Shown: piece by piece, positions 52,201 to 64,000 of the stretch
Numbering within the stretch: the first letter of the stretch is position 1
Layout: the number at the start of each line of letters is the position of its first letter
DNA from: Maniola hyperantus
Taxonomy: Eukaryota; Arthropoda; Insecta; Lepidoptera; Nymphalidae
DNA length: 64,000 nt
Assembly (NCBI RefSeq): GCF_902806685.2
Contig: NC_048545.1
Coordinates: 6,745,852 to 6,809,851, forward strand
Direction of reading: 5' to 3'
Translations under genes and position numbers: made by a program
The notes under the pieces: model-generated
What the model was told of the DNA's origin: nothing
Database searches by the model: none
What the model saw: the letters and a program-made list of their open reading frames with translations, nothing else

Positions 52201-54619
52201 ACAAGTAGCAGGGATTACGGTTTTGGGACATTATAACCGATACGTCATGGGTCATTATGACGATGTTGTTGTAAACAATTTCGACTGTAATAATGATGAT
52301 GAGTACTAGTCAAATCAGAAACTTTTCATCAACTTACGTTAAAACACTCGCTTAGTATGGGAGCTTATATGAAATAAGTATATAAAGGTGCCGTCATAAA
52401 CATTTGAAGAAATAATTTGACATACTTTTTAGTAAAATCGTTAATTTAAAATTGTTAGCAAACTTAAAACTAACAGGGGAAGTGGATTTTACGAATTTTG
52501 GAAGACCCTCTATTTATTAATTCCTAAGAAATAATTTATTTTTGAAATAGGCATAATCCCAATTCCATAGGTGAGTTTGTGATCGGTCGCGTGATAAAAG
52601 CCATGAACTCGAACTGGCACCCGGCGTGCTTCCGCTGCGAGGAGTGCAGCGTGGAGCTGGCGGACGCGGGCTTCATCAAGCACGCGGGGCGTGCGCTGTG
52701 CCACGCGTGCAACGCGCGCGTCAAGGCCGACGGCTTGCAGAACTACATCTGCCATAAATGCCAGTATGGTATTTGTTTCATTACTTGAGAAGTTGAGATT
52801 GCAGTATTAACAGCTGTTGATCGGAGTCAAATTCATTTATTGATTAATACATTGCCTCTTCGAGCGTGTATTATTAGATACTTACTACACTATAACAACA
52901 ATAGTTAAAATAAGTTATATGCAACTAATGATATGATTTATATATTTTATTGATATTTATTTTTGATGTGAATTATTTTACTGCAAAAACTATTGTGAGA
53001 TATTCTATTTAAAAATGTATCTATGGGTAAAGTGCTGGTCACTCGGACCTCGGTAGTGGATAACAGATGTGTTTCATTACCAGACGTCACAATTGTCGGT
53101 TCCACAGTGCAATTACAGTTTCTTCATTCACAGTTTCTTGTATAAAACTACTAGTGAGAGCCACTGTCAAAAAGGTTTTTGTTTTACAAAGGTTTACAAT
53201 ATAGCTGTTGTCGTATTTGTTTTACTTTGCTCAGTTGTATGTATTGAATGTTCACATTGCTCAGTGGCGTGATCGACGGCGAACCGCTGCGGTACCGCGG
53301 CGAGGTGTACCACGGGTACCACTTCGCGTGCGCCACGTGCGGCGTGGAGCTCGACCACACCGCCAGGGAGGTCAAGAACCGACCCGGCTACGCGGCCAAT
53401 GACGTCGTATGTATTGAATGTTCACTTTGCTCAGCGGCGTGATCAACGGCGACTTTAATTATCATAAAACTTTTAAAGGAAAGTAAAGATAAACCAAATG
53501 ATTTAGAAAGTAAATAATATAAAAATTTATTTCAGAACAATCTCTTCTGCCTGCGTTGTCACGATAAAATGGGCATCCCCATCTGCGGCGCGTGTCGCCG
53601 TCCCATCGAGGAGAGGATCGTCACCGCGCTCGGAAAGCACTGGCATGTTGAGGTAAATTATGGTTACACTTCATATGCGCTTGCCCATACAAGCGCATTT
53701 CGCTGCTCATTCTTATTAGTAGTTCTAGATCTAAAACAGCCATTTATAGCATTATCACTTCATTATTTATGCCCGACAACCTAAATATCTCTAAAATGTA
53801 GATGTAGATTGGAACAGCATGAGCGCTCGAGTTGTTGCGACCTTGGACAGCGCTCTGTCTCCCAGTGCGGGACTGCGCCATCCCAAGCACTGAGTTACAC
53901 CGTTGACCTCGGTTCCACGTAGGTAATACCTATCCACGCGGCCTACGCCAGAACCATACGCCGTCAAGATTGCTTAGATCGCGCAAGCCTCCTCATCTCC
54001 TCTCTTTGTCTATTTTGTCAGATCAACATTTATCTAACTGAAAAATTACATTCATCACTAGACAATAGTATTTGTTTACTCGAAAATTGTTTTGCAGCAT
54101 TTTGTATGTGCCAAGTGTGAAAAGCCGTTCCACGGACACCGCCACTACGAGAAGAAGGGGCTGGCGTACTGCGAGCAGCACTACCACCAGCTGTTCGGAA
54201 ACCTATGCTACGTCTGCAACCAGGTCATCGCGGGAGACGGTACGTACACTCCGCCGCACGACGAGAATTTACTTATTTATTTTCCCATAAAAATGTTAAC
54301 AATATTGGATTCTTCGTGCTCGTAAGCGCTTGAATGGACTGACATACTATCAAACAGTTCAATCCAGAAACGAGTGTGCTTCAAATATACTTTGGTGTCC
54401 TAACGTCGATAAAAAATTATAATTTCAGTGTTCACTGCGCTGAACAAGGCGTGGTGCGTGCACCACTTCGCGTGCGCAGTGTGCGACACGGCGCTCAGCA
54501 CGCGAAGCAAGTTCTACGAGTACGACGAGCGCCCCGCCTGCCGCCGCTGCTACGAGCGCCTGCCCGCCGAGCTGCGCCGCCGCCTGCGCCGCGCGCATCA
54601 CTACACCGTGCGCCGCTGA
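49215..54619 (+). CDS. stck: PINCH / LIMS-like five-LIM adaptor protein
   Basis: Exons: 49215-49222 (ATGCCTGG), 51045-51158, 51717-51829, 52571-52763, 53265-53406, 53536-53652, 54098-54239, 54429-54619. Phases agree and give 339 residues; if the internal ATG at 51055 is the start the protein has 333. Five LIM domains follow one another: CTRCGDGF, CGKCREFVIGRV, CHKCHGVIDGEP, CGACRRPIEERIV and CYVCNQVIAGD, each with paired zinc ligands. A basic tail (LPAELRRRLRRAHH) ends the protein. PINCH binds integrin-linked kinase through LIM1 and works with parvin at integrin adhesions, with roles in muscle attachment. The exon 52571 donor must be at 52764 (CCA|GTATGG), because using 52769 would bring in a stop. 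AATAAA signals lie at 54850 and 54868. It converges on ATP6AP2. Confidence 0.9.
49779..50474. mobile_element. 696-bp fold-back (long inverted-repeat) element
   Basis: AGCCACTGTCTGG, CAGGCTGAATTTTCGTGAGT and GTCTGAATAACAGT on the left have their inverses on the right (GAATAATAAC excluded): CTGTTATTCAGATAATTTCG, ACTCACGAAGATTTAGCCTG and CAGGCGGTGGCT. The arms are imperfect and extend about 200 bp inward. It lies in the first PINCH intron and has no ORF. Confidence 0.8.
51188..51320 (+). mobile_element. tRNA-derived SINE head
   Basis: ATAGTGGTTAAGATATCTGC, GGGGTCCCAGGTTTTATCCC and GCACCTCTAACTTTTCAGCG give the same order as 19041 and the reverse of 37676. A related tail piece is at about 51560-51680. 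Confidence 0.65.
53237..53452 (+). repeat. tandem duplication around PINCH LIM3 exon (170-bp step)
   Basis: A 46-bp block covering the acceptor and first codons of exon 53265 (53237-53282) is repeated at 53407-53452 with three mismatches. The second copy starts exactly at the exon's donor GTATGT. An equal GTATGT at 53237 is left in the upstream intron. It looks like what remains of a tandem exon duplication. Confidence 0.88.
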
Positions 54620-57600
54620 GCTGAGTACACGCTGCACCCCGTGCACGGAGGAGCATGTCGGACCATGCGCCGATGAGCCACAACTCTCCCTACACTGACC
54701 ACCGTGCGCCGCCACTGCCACTACACTGCGCTGGAAGCCCATCCCGCCCTCCACTTCTGTGCTCCGGAGTAAATGCTCAGCTAACCCGGGCGTTGGTATT
54801 ACTAACCGTAACATACACGTCGCATATGAGCACGCATTATTTCCCGGTAAATAAATTAATTTGTGTATCCAATAAATTTATTTTGTATTTTTTTTTTTGT
54901 TGACAGTTGACAAAGCCTCACTTTCGAAGGTATTTTTACTGACTTAGTATTAATCCTTATCAAAATAAAATTGTTGGTCATCTCAAGTATTTAATTTAGA
55001 CCAAAATTGCCCTGTATTATTTAATTTAGAATAATATCTTAGGAGATATCACAAAATTAAAATAATGACGATTTATTCTAATGTAAGATTTTATCCGACT
55101 TAATTCACAATTCTGTCGTACACAATCTCTAAACTAAATTGACAGGTCTAAATACTGTGCTATCCTTTTCACTATGGTCTTTACTAAAAAGAATATCATT
55201 TATGAACATTTCAATTTAGTTTAGTTTGAAGACTGTGCACAGCACAATTGATATCAATTTCAAGTAAATGACACAAAATACATACAACATATTATTTTAT
55301 TTATACTATTATAATATGCTCCATATTGCATTTTTTACAATATGACGAATACATTCATACATTTATTTAGCTTTAAGTACATTTTTGCCTAATTTAATAC
55401 ATACTAATATAGGTATAAATTAACTGCCATGCCAGCCGCAAATAGCAAGGCATATGTATGTAATCCATACTGATATTATAAAATAAATGCGAAAGTGTAA
55501 AGCTTTCAGTCTCTTTTTGACACATCTGTTTAACCAATTTTGTAAATTTTCGGTATAGAGATAGCTTGCATCCCAGAAGCGGACATAGCTTACTTATATC
55601 CCGGAAAATCAAAGAGGTACCACGAGATTTTTAATGATGAAATAGGCTACATTTTATCGCAGAAAACCCCAGTTCCCGCAGGATTTTTATAAAACCTAAA
55701 TCCAGTCTCTGGCGTCATCTTTTAAAATAGTCATAATTGTCTGCGGTTTGATTTACTAACCAAAATAAGTAATTATTTTTAATGTTGTATCACTAATAAT
55801 AAGTAAATGTTAGTTAATGTCTATGTTGATGTATGATCTGTGCCTTTAATAAATAATTTAGATTCATGCTTGTTTTAAAGCGAAAGAACCTCATTGTAAT
55901 ATAATATGAATGATAAGACTTACGAAATGTTTATTAAAATAAAATATTAATTTTAATAATTATATTTTAATCAATGGTGCTTAATGTTTTGAATATAATA
56001 ATTGAATTATATTTTGTTTCATTCAATCTCTTCCTGGGCCATGAAAAATGGAATATTTGAGGCCAAGGCCAAGGGAAAATTGAAGGCCAAGCCATACTTT
56101 CTTTTACCATCTTGGTAAAAAAGTACGGTTTGTAGAGTCAGGGCATACACATAAATAGAGTTATTTGTTATTTATTGTTGTAAATATGATACAGTCAAGA
56201 GCACTTAAGAGCTATATACTTTGGACTTGGGACAGCTCCCACGGGCAACACAAATAGAAGCTCAGCTAGAGGCTTGGCTCTACTAGCGATCTCATGACTT
56301 TTTAACAGTGAAAGCATTACGAACTTGTAAGTCTTGGCAACCAAAACATGAAATGTTTTTGTGGGATATTATTTTGTGTTAAAAAAATCTCCCGACTCAG
56401 TTTTTGTTCATCCGACGATAGTAGGGATATACTCGTGATTCTCTCATCCGTGGAGATGGTGCCTTACAGGTTCATACGAAACAAAATATTGCCGTCTGAA
56501 CGTAGCCTTCTAATTTTCAATAGACTTGTAAAAATCGATATCTTTGGCTGTCGATTTGTTTAGTTACTACTCCGGTCATAGATTCCTATGTAGAATAATT
56601 GATTTAATTAATTGGGTGCCCTTGAAAGAAAAATATAGGAGAGATAAAAACAAATTTAAATAAAACGAATTTATTACTTTGAACATATTAATTACAACTC
56701 ACATAATATTAACTTTACACTTAATAATACAATAAGTTAACGAGTTAATATTTTATACACTAAAATTACCTCGTTATAACAGAAACGGGTGTCTGTGTCT
56801 CTGGAAAAATAAAATCTAGGAAATTTTCCGCTAAGCGGTTTCGAATGTTGGAAAATATACTAATAAATACTACTGAACAGTGAACACTTATAGCATAGTT
56901 AACACCTACAGAGTTGTTAAGGCAGCTCAGTTCGGTGCTTTCTCCATACAAACGTAGGAGGGAAAATACAACAATATTCGATATTGTACGCACAAAACTA
57001 AGAATTATATCGATTTATCTCGTCATTATCTAGGTTTATTGATATATAAAATATTGAAAAAAATATTGATTCAAAAGTTACGAGGCTCAAAAGATTCCTA
57101 TTTTAACACTAAATTAATGACAACTTTGGGCGTAAATAAATAAGATTAGGGATATGAAAATTCTAAAACAATTTATCATTAGACGTTGTTTATTTATTCA
57201 TTAGTTGAAATAACTTTACTTTGCAAACATAAATTCAGCAGTTTTTTCTCAAAAATACTTTTCCTAAACCCTTTTCGCGCGCTTGATTTCAGTGAAAATC
57301 ATCGTGCCTCTCAACTTTCTCATACAATGTCAAGTGAAAAGCAAACATGTTACCCACGTGCGCTGCCAATTTTGGTCGAGCGTCCTGCGTCACCTTAAGC
57401 CAATTGTCCAATGGTTTAGGTGACACAAGATGCTAGCATCGAGATGATGGGCGATTAAATTATCATATTGCAGTAAACTGTAATTGGCATTTGGCAACAG
57501 TTTCTAGCATTCTTGTTGCTACTGTGCATTGTAGCAAATAGTGAGGGCGTATGAGCCATTCAGAGGTAATTGCGCCATCATACTATAGCTGTAAACTGTT

Positions 57601-57752
57601 TACAAATTCGTTTAGCCCGCTCATAATTTAACACGGCTAATAAACTGACTCAAGCAATAATAATTGAACTGTTGATGATGGAGAAAAAGAATAGGACTGA
57701 CAGAATACTCGGTAAGCGTAAATTATGCGTAGGTCTTCGACAGACAAGACGT
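54620..57752. other. spacer between convergent PINCH and ATP6AP2
   Basis: It contains the PINCH 3' UTR, a MITE relative at 55114-55245, and a decayed family B Helitron at 55465-55710. The rest is AT-rich DNA with no recognised gene. The right part (about 57190-57752) may be ATP6AP2 3' UTR, since TTTATT (AATAAA on the minus strand) occurs at 57190. Confidence 0.55.
55114..55245. mobile_element. MITE relative of 42329
   Basis: GTACACAATCTCTAAACTAA, GACAGGTCTAAATACTGTGC and the inverted TTAGTTTAGTTTGAAGACTG follow the 42329-42494 order, with more divergence. Confidence 0.65.
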
Positions 57753-60700
57753 CTAGTTGTCTTTCTTCATCCTCGTGCTGGTCATGCGGTAGATGATGGA
57801 GTCTCTGCCGGGGTCCATGTCCATGATGGCGTACACGATGGCCACCAGCGCGAAGGCGAACACCACGCTGAACCACAGGATGATGTTGAATATAGCTGCG
57901 TAGTCAGCCGTGTAGTTGTCTTCCTGTAACACAACATCGTATTTATGTTAAAGCTGACACGTTACTGATACTTATTTTTTAGTTATTTTTCATTAAAGAC
58001 CGACCCTCAAGTTTCTAAGCAAAAAAAAAAGGCAGTTACCTAGTGGAGACTACCAACAGATGTGAAAAATTAAAACTAATAAATAACAGTGGGGTTTTCA
58101 ATTAAGTATAGGTACAGAGATTTGGCGTGGTTTTGGGATCTCAGTGCCAAAATTATAAAAAGACAACAACAAAAAAAGCGGGCTGGGAAACAAATTTTTT
58201 TTTTCATCTTTTTTTTAAATCCAGCTCTTTCAAATGTTAAGAAATACTCCTCGAACAGACGGAATGCCTTGTTGGCCACAGATGCGATCGTTGGCCGATC
58301 AAGGTCACCTTCGTCGAAATCTGCTTAGTACCATGTAGCAGACACTTTTTACAGATAAGAGTCAAAATGTAATAAAGGCAAATATTTTAAAGCTGTCATC
58401 CATAGTAATATTGTAACCTTTTAAGAGCCCATCTGCTTAACCAAGGTACAAAGAAAGCTTGCATCCCAGGAACTGTTTATCCTGAACTATCAGAGTTCCG
58501 ATGTGATTTTAGAAAACCTCAACCCACTTGAACAAAGTCGCGCACATCATCTAGTTACTTATATATTACTTTTATTATTATTAATTTCCATTAATAATTA
58601 TGAAACTCATAACATCAGACAAAGAACAGCATGATATTAAGTAATGTAATACAGAATTAGTACCTACTCATTCTAAGGTTAATCATGTTAAAGTTCAGTT
58701 ACGCCAAATGGTGAAAAGTGTTGCTACTTCAAAATGTTACTACCCAGCATCTTAGTGTAGTGCCAGCAGCCAGTTACTGCTCGTTAATATGTTACTATTT
58801 AATTAAGCACTAAAGATGTCAATACTGTACAAAATACAAATAGTCCAGTCAAATTAGCGATCAACCTCGGAAACACATGGACGAAATTTTACGTGACTTT
58901 TGAAACCACTTTTAGAACGCCAAAATGAGGGTAGGTATATACCAAAATACAGCTTATTTCATCTCATTCCGAGATTGCTCACTTTTTTATGCTAAAAAGA
59001 CTGGACTAAAAGGCTTCGAGCTTCATAACACTAACAACACTACATCAGTCAAAGTTAATTTGCTAAAAATACAAATGACCTTATTTCCGTTGCCACTGCT
59101 GTTGCCTTGTCGGGCCACATCCTACAACATAATATTATATAAATAAGGAAGTATCTAGGCGGCCACAAGCAATCGTTCGAGGAAAGAAAAATCCAGAAAT
59201 TTGTATACCTTAATGCAAACTAAAGGTAATTTTAAATGGAAATTTCAAGTACAATTTCGGTAGCTAAACCTAATAACTCTGACTCCACACAGTCTTGTAT
59301 GTCCTACTCCTCGAGCGTTTTTTGTAAAGTGCAGAAGCTTGCGAAGAAGGTCCTAAATTAAGCGAGCCTATGAAGGTTCGAGAAGGTAAGCTGAATGAAG
59401 GAGGTGTCGAAACGAGTCTTCTGGCGTAACCCATTTACAAAATTGGGCGTGGTACACTATATACGCACCTCGAGGAGCTTGTCAGCGCGGAGCTCGGGCG
59501 CGGCGCGCACGCGGCGGGTGTGCGCCACGTCGGTGGTGACGGCGGACACCAGCACGGAGCCCGAGTACGCCTTCACGAACGCGTCGCTCAGCTCTTGCAG
59601 GGCGTGAGCTGTCGCAGGCAAAACACATATTAGTGGAAATGAATGCCTTGATCATAAAAACCGTAAGATAGAAATTAAAATTATTGTTATTTAGTCCATT
59701 GAAAACTGCTTTCACTGAATAATGCGTATGAATTTCGCTTTTAACGGACGTCTTCCAGCACTTGAATATTTAATTCCTATGAATGAATAGGTACACCTAG
59801 TAAAGCCAAAACAGTTCATAGAACTTATGTTAGAATTTGTTCAAGATTAGGAGACTTTTTGCATTAAATTGAATGAGAAGGGTTTAGGCCATAATCTATT
59901 ACAGTGCAGTTTGGCGGACTTCACGCACCTTCGAGAATATTATAGAGAACTTTTTCAGGTATGCAGCTGTTTCCTACGATGTTTTATTTAATTGCTTAAA
60001 AAGAACGAAGAGTTAGAGGTGCTTGCGTGTCGGTCCAAGATGCCCTAATAGGAGGTCTATGCCTTAACCGCTATGCTCCTTAATGATATCAAAAATCATC
60101 CAAAATGACAATAAAACTTATACAAGTAGAAATTAAAAATAAAATGTATTATAATAATTTAACTAAAACTTACCAAGCAGATTCTTAGCTTCTTTAGTTT
60201 GCATGGAGTTAGGGCCATGGTAGTCCGACAGAGCGTGAAGGGAACTGAATCTGATATTGTAATAATCAACAATGTTGTCTGCAGAGATTGCACCAGAATT
60301 AACCTGAAAATAGTAAAAGAACAGGACATTTTTAATTTTATTTGATTATGGTACGTCAACGTATAATGTGTAGAAAATGACTAATCCCGCGCCATTTTAA
60401 CTTTATATGTCAAATTTTATGTCAAAAGTACGATTTTAGTCTTTATTTTAAAAGTGAACCGTACTTTTGTCATGACAGTTGACTCATAGAGTTAAAATGG
60501 CGCGAGAAGTCATTTTGTTCAGGCTGTACACAAAACAAAGGTAAAATATTAACTAACCAGATGATGCCTGCGACTCGTCCGTATCGGTTTTGTTAAAATC
60601 CTGTGAGAAATCTTTGATTTTTCGGGATGGAAATTAGCCTATGTGTTAATTTAGGGGGTATCTCCATTCCCAGTCAAATCGGTTCAGTCATTGTGGTGCG

Positions 60701-62649
60701 AAAAACGTACACGAACGAGGGCTTATTTATTTTATTACTAAAGGGTCATAAAAACTGCCATACCACTACCAGGTTAGCCCGCTGCTATCTTAGACTGCAT
60801 CATCACTTACCACCAGGTGAGATTGCAGACAAGGGCTAATTTGTATCTGAATAAAAAAATAAAAATAAAATATTTATGGATTAGTATGAATAATACTTAC
60901 TTTAGCAGTCAATAACTTCAACACTTCCAGTTCATAAAGGAACAAGTAATCCTCTTCATTATCTTTATTAAGTTTCAAATACTGGTATGTCTGTTTGGAA
61001 AGCTTGGGCGGAACAACTTTACCAAATACATTTGCCACGGATGCTAACTGCAATGAATAAATTAAAAATTAAAATTAATTAATTTTTGAACTGAAATTTA
61101 CTGCAGCAGTATTATTTGAGCTATTTTGAAACTATTATAGTATAAACCTGAGGCTCGATTACGGTAAAATGACAGCTACAATATCACGATCGCAATCACC
61201 TCTGATTGGCCGACACTCTTTTACAATGTGTTTTTGCCATAAGAATGCCATAAATTCAGCCAATCACAACAATTATGATTGTAATAATGATTGATGCAGG
61301 TTTCACAGAATCGAGTTGCATATCAAGTAGATATAGGTCCAGCGCATACTGAGCACAGCGGGTCGCAGCGAGTGACTAGACTACACTAAGGAGTCCATAT
61401 GAATTTTATATTATCCAATCTATAGATACTTATCGGCAACCATGAAGAGGAAGGAGGTTTATTATTATTGATCCTTAGCCGACATCCTACCATCTCCTAC
61501 ATGACATGTGACACCGCAATGTGCATGTGCCTTGTGTCCGTTATTCGTGACTAATGATATGCAGTTCCTTGCTTCCCTGTTAGCTTGTATAGCAATTTAT
61601 ACCTACATATTTATAAAACAATAAAGTGAGTACACAAAAATAACTTACATCATCAGGATCAGACAGTCTGATGTTAACTAAGTTGTTGCCTCCATTGGTA
61701 AACCTTTGTTTGATTCTGTGCCTCACAGCATCATATGTATCTGGTTCATATTCATCAACAATCAGAGGAAATTTTTTAGTTTTTAAGCCAGCCTAAAAGA
61801 CAAAGTCTATGTTACTATAAATTAAATTAATTACACTTTATATACCTACTTAAAAACTCATAAAATAATATTACTTAAATATCATATTGCTCACCAAACT
61901 AGGTAACACCAAAATAATGATTGACCCCTTTTAATTTGTGATAGACAGTTAAGTGTAATTTTGGTCAATTTTTTGGACAACAGGGCAGACACAATATACT
62001 AAATACCTAGTTTATATGAAAAATATATGTTCTATGCAAGTAATATAGAGTGCATTTTATTTCATCTATAATTGACAAAACTTAAAAATTATATTTAATG
62101 CAATACCCTATTCTTAACTTATGGGGACAAAAATTAAACAAGAAATCATTGAACTATTAAGTGTGTGTGAAAAATGAAGGTTTAATAAATCCAACATAAA
62201 TACTTACAGTTTCACCTAGTGAAGGCACACCGTCGATGTACACTTCTAACACTGCCTCAGGATTGTTGAAAGGATCAACTATTGTTAAGCCGTTCCAATC
62301 TGCATTCTGCATAGAAAGTCAAGAAAAAGTATTATAAAACCGTTTATAACGAGGAACTTAATATCATGTGATATAGATAAATATTTTTTTGACTTACCTC
62401 TTCTACGGACATGCCAAGAGATGCAGAATATATTTCTTTGAGAAGGCTTTCCAGAGTTTTACTAGATCCAGAAAATTTCAATGACTCCGGACTGTGCAAT
62501 ATATTGAATTCACCCGAAGCGTTGGAACCTAGACCAAAAATTCATTATAGTTTCGGTACACGTCGTTTAATAAATGAAAAAGCTTTTATTAACTTACCAA
62601 TTGCAGATATAGCCAGGGTAACCCAAAAAAATACAATTGTTCCACCCAT
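57753..62649 (-). CDS. ATP6AP2: ATP6AP2 / (pro)renin receptor, V-ATPase accessory protein 2
   Basis: Exons on the minus strand: 62649-62598, 62528-62398, 62306-62208, 61792-61649, 61047-60901, 60303-60174, 59608-59469, 57923-57753; 337 residues and all junctions GT-AG. A signal peptide (MGGTIVFFWVTLAISAIG) leads a lumenal domain. HTRRVRAA in the seventh exon fits a minimal furin site (R-x-x-R), where the family is cut. The last exon has the transmembrane helix IFNIILWFSVVFAFALVAIV and the invariant tail MDPGRDSIIYRM, ending KKDN, a KKxx-type retrieval signal. The family helps assemble the V-ATPase Vo sector in the ER and acts in endolysosomes and Wnt/PCP signalling. Length is close to the vertebrate protein (about 350). 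The C-terminal match makes the identity very secure. Confidence 0.94.
59865..60085 (-). mobile_element. tRNA-derived SINE in an ATP6AP2 intron
   Basis: GAGAAGGGTTTAGGCCATAA, CCTTCGAGAATATTATAGAG and AAGAGTTAGAGGTGCTTGCG end at AGGTCTATGCCTTAACCGCT. It is the reverse form of the SINE at 19041 and matches 37676 in orientation. Confidence 0.68.
60555..60850. mobile_element. Helitron family B remnant (minus) and SINE tail (plus)
   Basis: 60555-60700 has GATGCCTGCGACTCGTCCGT and ATTTTTCGGGATGGAAATTA of a decayed family B copy. 60745-60845 has CAGGTTAGCCCGCTGCTATC and CACCAGGTGAGATTGCAGAC of the 23866-type SINE. Confidence 0.6.
61160..61320. mobile_element. MITE-like element, pair of 21770-22000
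   Basis: GACAGCTACAATATCACGAT, CCTCTGATTGG, TTCAGCCAATCACAACAATT and TGATTGATGCAGGTTTCACA are shared in order with the qin intron copy. Confidence 0.6.
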
Positions 62650-64000
62650 TTTGCCTGAAAAATAGTAGTAGCAGACCAGCAGACTGTCATCAGTCATATG
62701 ATTAAGGTATTGCCAGAGTAAAATATTTTTTTAGTCAATGAATTATGATCCATATCAAATGGATAGCGGTACTACATGCTTGCGCCAGTAAAACATTAGG
62801 TCGCAGTTTTCCAGTAAAACGGGTAACATTGGTATAAGTTTTATGTATATATTTTGTAGAATAAGACAATTTTGAATAATTTACAATACCAAAGACCTGA
62901 GGTTGTATGTTTTTGAAATTAGACTTCAAGAATCAGCGTTTTATTTCAGCACCCCTATACCTACTTTGTACCACCACCATACTTCTCTATTCTACCTAAT
63001 ACTTGTCTTAAAGGCAATAGCATCACGTCTTCACGTCCGGAACCCGTGCTCTGGGAATCCCCTCCCCTCCCCCCCCCCTGCGAGCAATTTCAGTTCAGAG
63101 GCTTCCTAGCTTCCTAGTTCCTGCTGTGCTCGGCAAGTTCCGCCTGCGTGGTACATTAGCAGACAAATAAATAACGACACTTTTTACGACAACAAACAGT
63201 AGGTACGGGACTAATATACATTAACCTCGAAATAAATAGAAGTTTATTCAGCTTACAAAACAATACAAGAAAAAAAAATATAACCGAATACCGTACCTAG
63301 TTTAGATAGTTCTATTATAATGAATCAAAAACCATATTTTTGGGGTTCCGTACCTCAAAAGGAAAAACGGAACCCTTATAGGATCACTTTGTTATCTGTC
63401 TGTCTGTCTATTAACAAACCTACGGGGTACCTACCCTAAACCTTAAAATGCTTTTATAATATCCAAGAATTCTTAACTGCATAAACCTCAATAACGCGAC
63501 GCACCTGTTAATGACATCTGATAATGACATTTTAACTAAGACCTTGTAAGATTAAATAATTGCAACATAACTAAATTAAATTCTTACAGTACCTACCTAA
63601 CTCTTACCTAACTATTTTTAAATATTTTATTCTATTGACAGATACTTAATGAGACCATGACAGCAATTATTTAATACTATTTTACTTTGACCTTATTTTT
63701 ATTTTGAACTAATTGCTTTATAAAAAAATTCTAGTCTACATTCTCATAATATAATATATGTATAAGCATGCAAATGAATAATATTTAATATGTAGTAATA
63801 ATAATTTAATAATTTTAATCCTATTCTTATTGTATTCTAAATTGTAACCTTTTGATTGTATCTTTAATATATATAATTTTATTGTAAGTACCTAAAATTG
63901 TATTTGCCATACCCTGACAGGGTCTCATGTACTGCTTATATTTAGCTTTAAGCACCCACCATCAATTAATGTAAATGTACATGAAAGCAAATAAATAAAT
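62650..64000. other. upstream flank of ATP6AP2
   Basis: The ATP6AP2 promoter and 5' UTR should lie in the first few hundred bases. A GGTTCCGTACCTCAAAAGGA repeat fragment is at 63340-63435. The remainder is AT-rich and I see no gene. Confidence 0.55.

Noticed and set aside
52571..52768. PINCH exon ending at 52768 (TATG|GTATTT)
   Set aside because: Joining it to 53265 gives a TGA three codons later. Ending at 52763 restores CHKCHGVIDGEP, as in other PINCH proteins.

Overview
The window is eukaryotic nuclear DNA from a moth or butterfly. The genes are split by GT-AG introns and code for insect orthologues. The AT-rich introns and spacers are full of typical lepidopteran repeats: short CTAG-ended Helitrons (Lep1-like), RTE LINE tails with ATG repeats, tRNA-derived SINEs, MITEs and a Dong-type element in a TAA microsatellite. 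No bacterial operon, CRISPR array, rRNA or genuine tRNA gene is visible.

Six host genes alternate in strand. (1) qin/RNF17 (+, 103-28895, 5' end off the window): half a RING, two B-boxes, a coiled coil and five Tudor regions over 23 exons; piRNA pathway. (2) A cyclase/kynurenine-formamidase-like gene (-, 34328-31042). (3) wda/TAF5L (+, 35807-44225), a WD40 subunit of SAGA. (4) POLD3 (-, 47125-45671), intronless, with a C-terminal PIP box. (5) PINCH/steamer duck (+, 49215-54619), five LIM domains. (6) ATP6AP2 (-, 62649-57753), a V-ATPase accessory membrane protein. Genes 1/2, 3/4 and 5/6 converge; 2/3 and 4/5 diverge. They serve unrelated housekeeping or germline roles, and I see no functional cluster.

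The 9.9-kb qin intron 1288-11184 holds a nested transposon stack. A Dong/R4-like non-LTR element with an intact 1190-codon ORF sits in a (TAA)n tract. Its 3' UTR is split by an LTR-flanked element (5317-10582) with 1255-bp repeats that look identical, a TATAT target duplication, and an interior that is a decayed LINE endonuclease/reverse transcriptase rather than gag-pol.

The most unusual signals are: (a) that LTR-bounded, LINE-filled element; (b) a 72-bp copy of cyclase exon 2 with its splice donor, lying 5.1 kb away in a wda intron, flush against a Helitron end in both places; (c) local tandem duplications centred on exons, with periods of 160-170 bp in three different genes; (d) many inverted-repeat elements, including a 696-bp fold-back in the PINCH first intron. 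All gene models were made by eye from splice signals, reading-frame continuity and family motifs, without transcript data or database searches.
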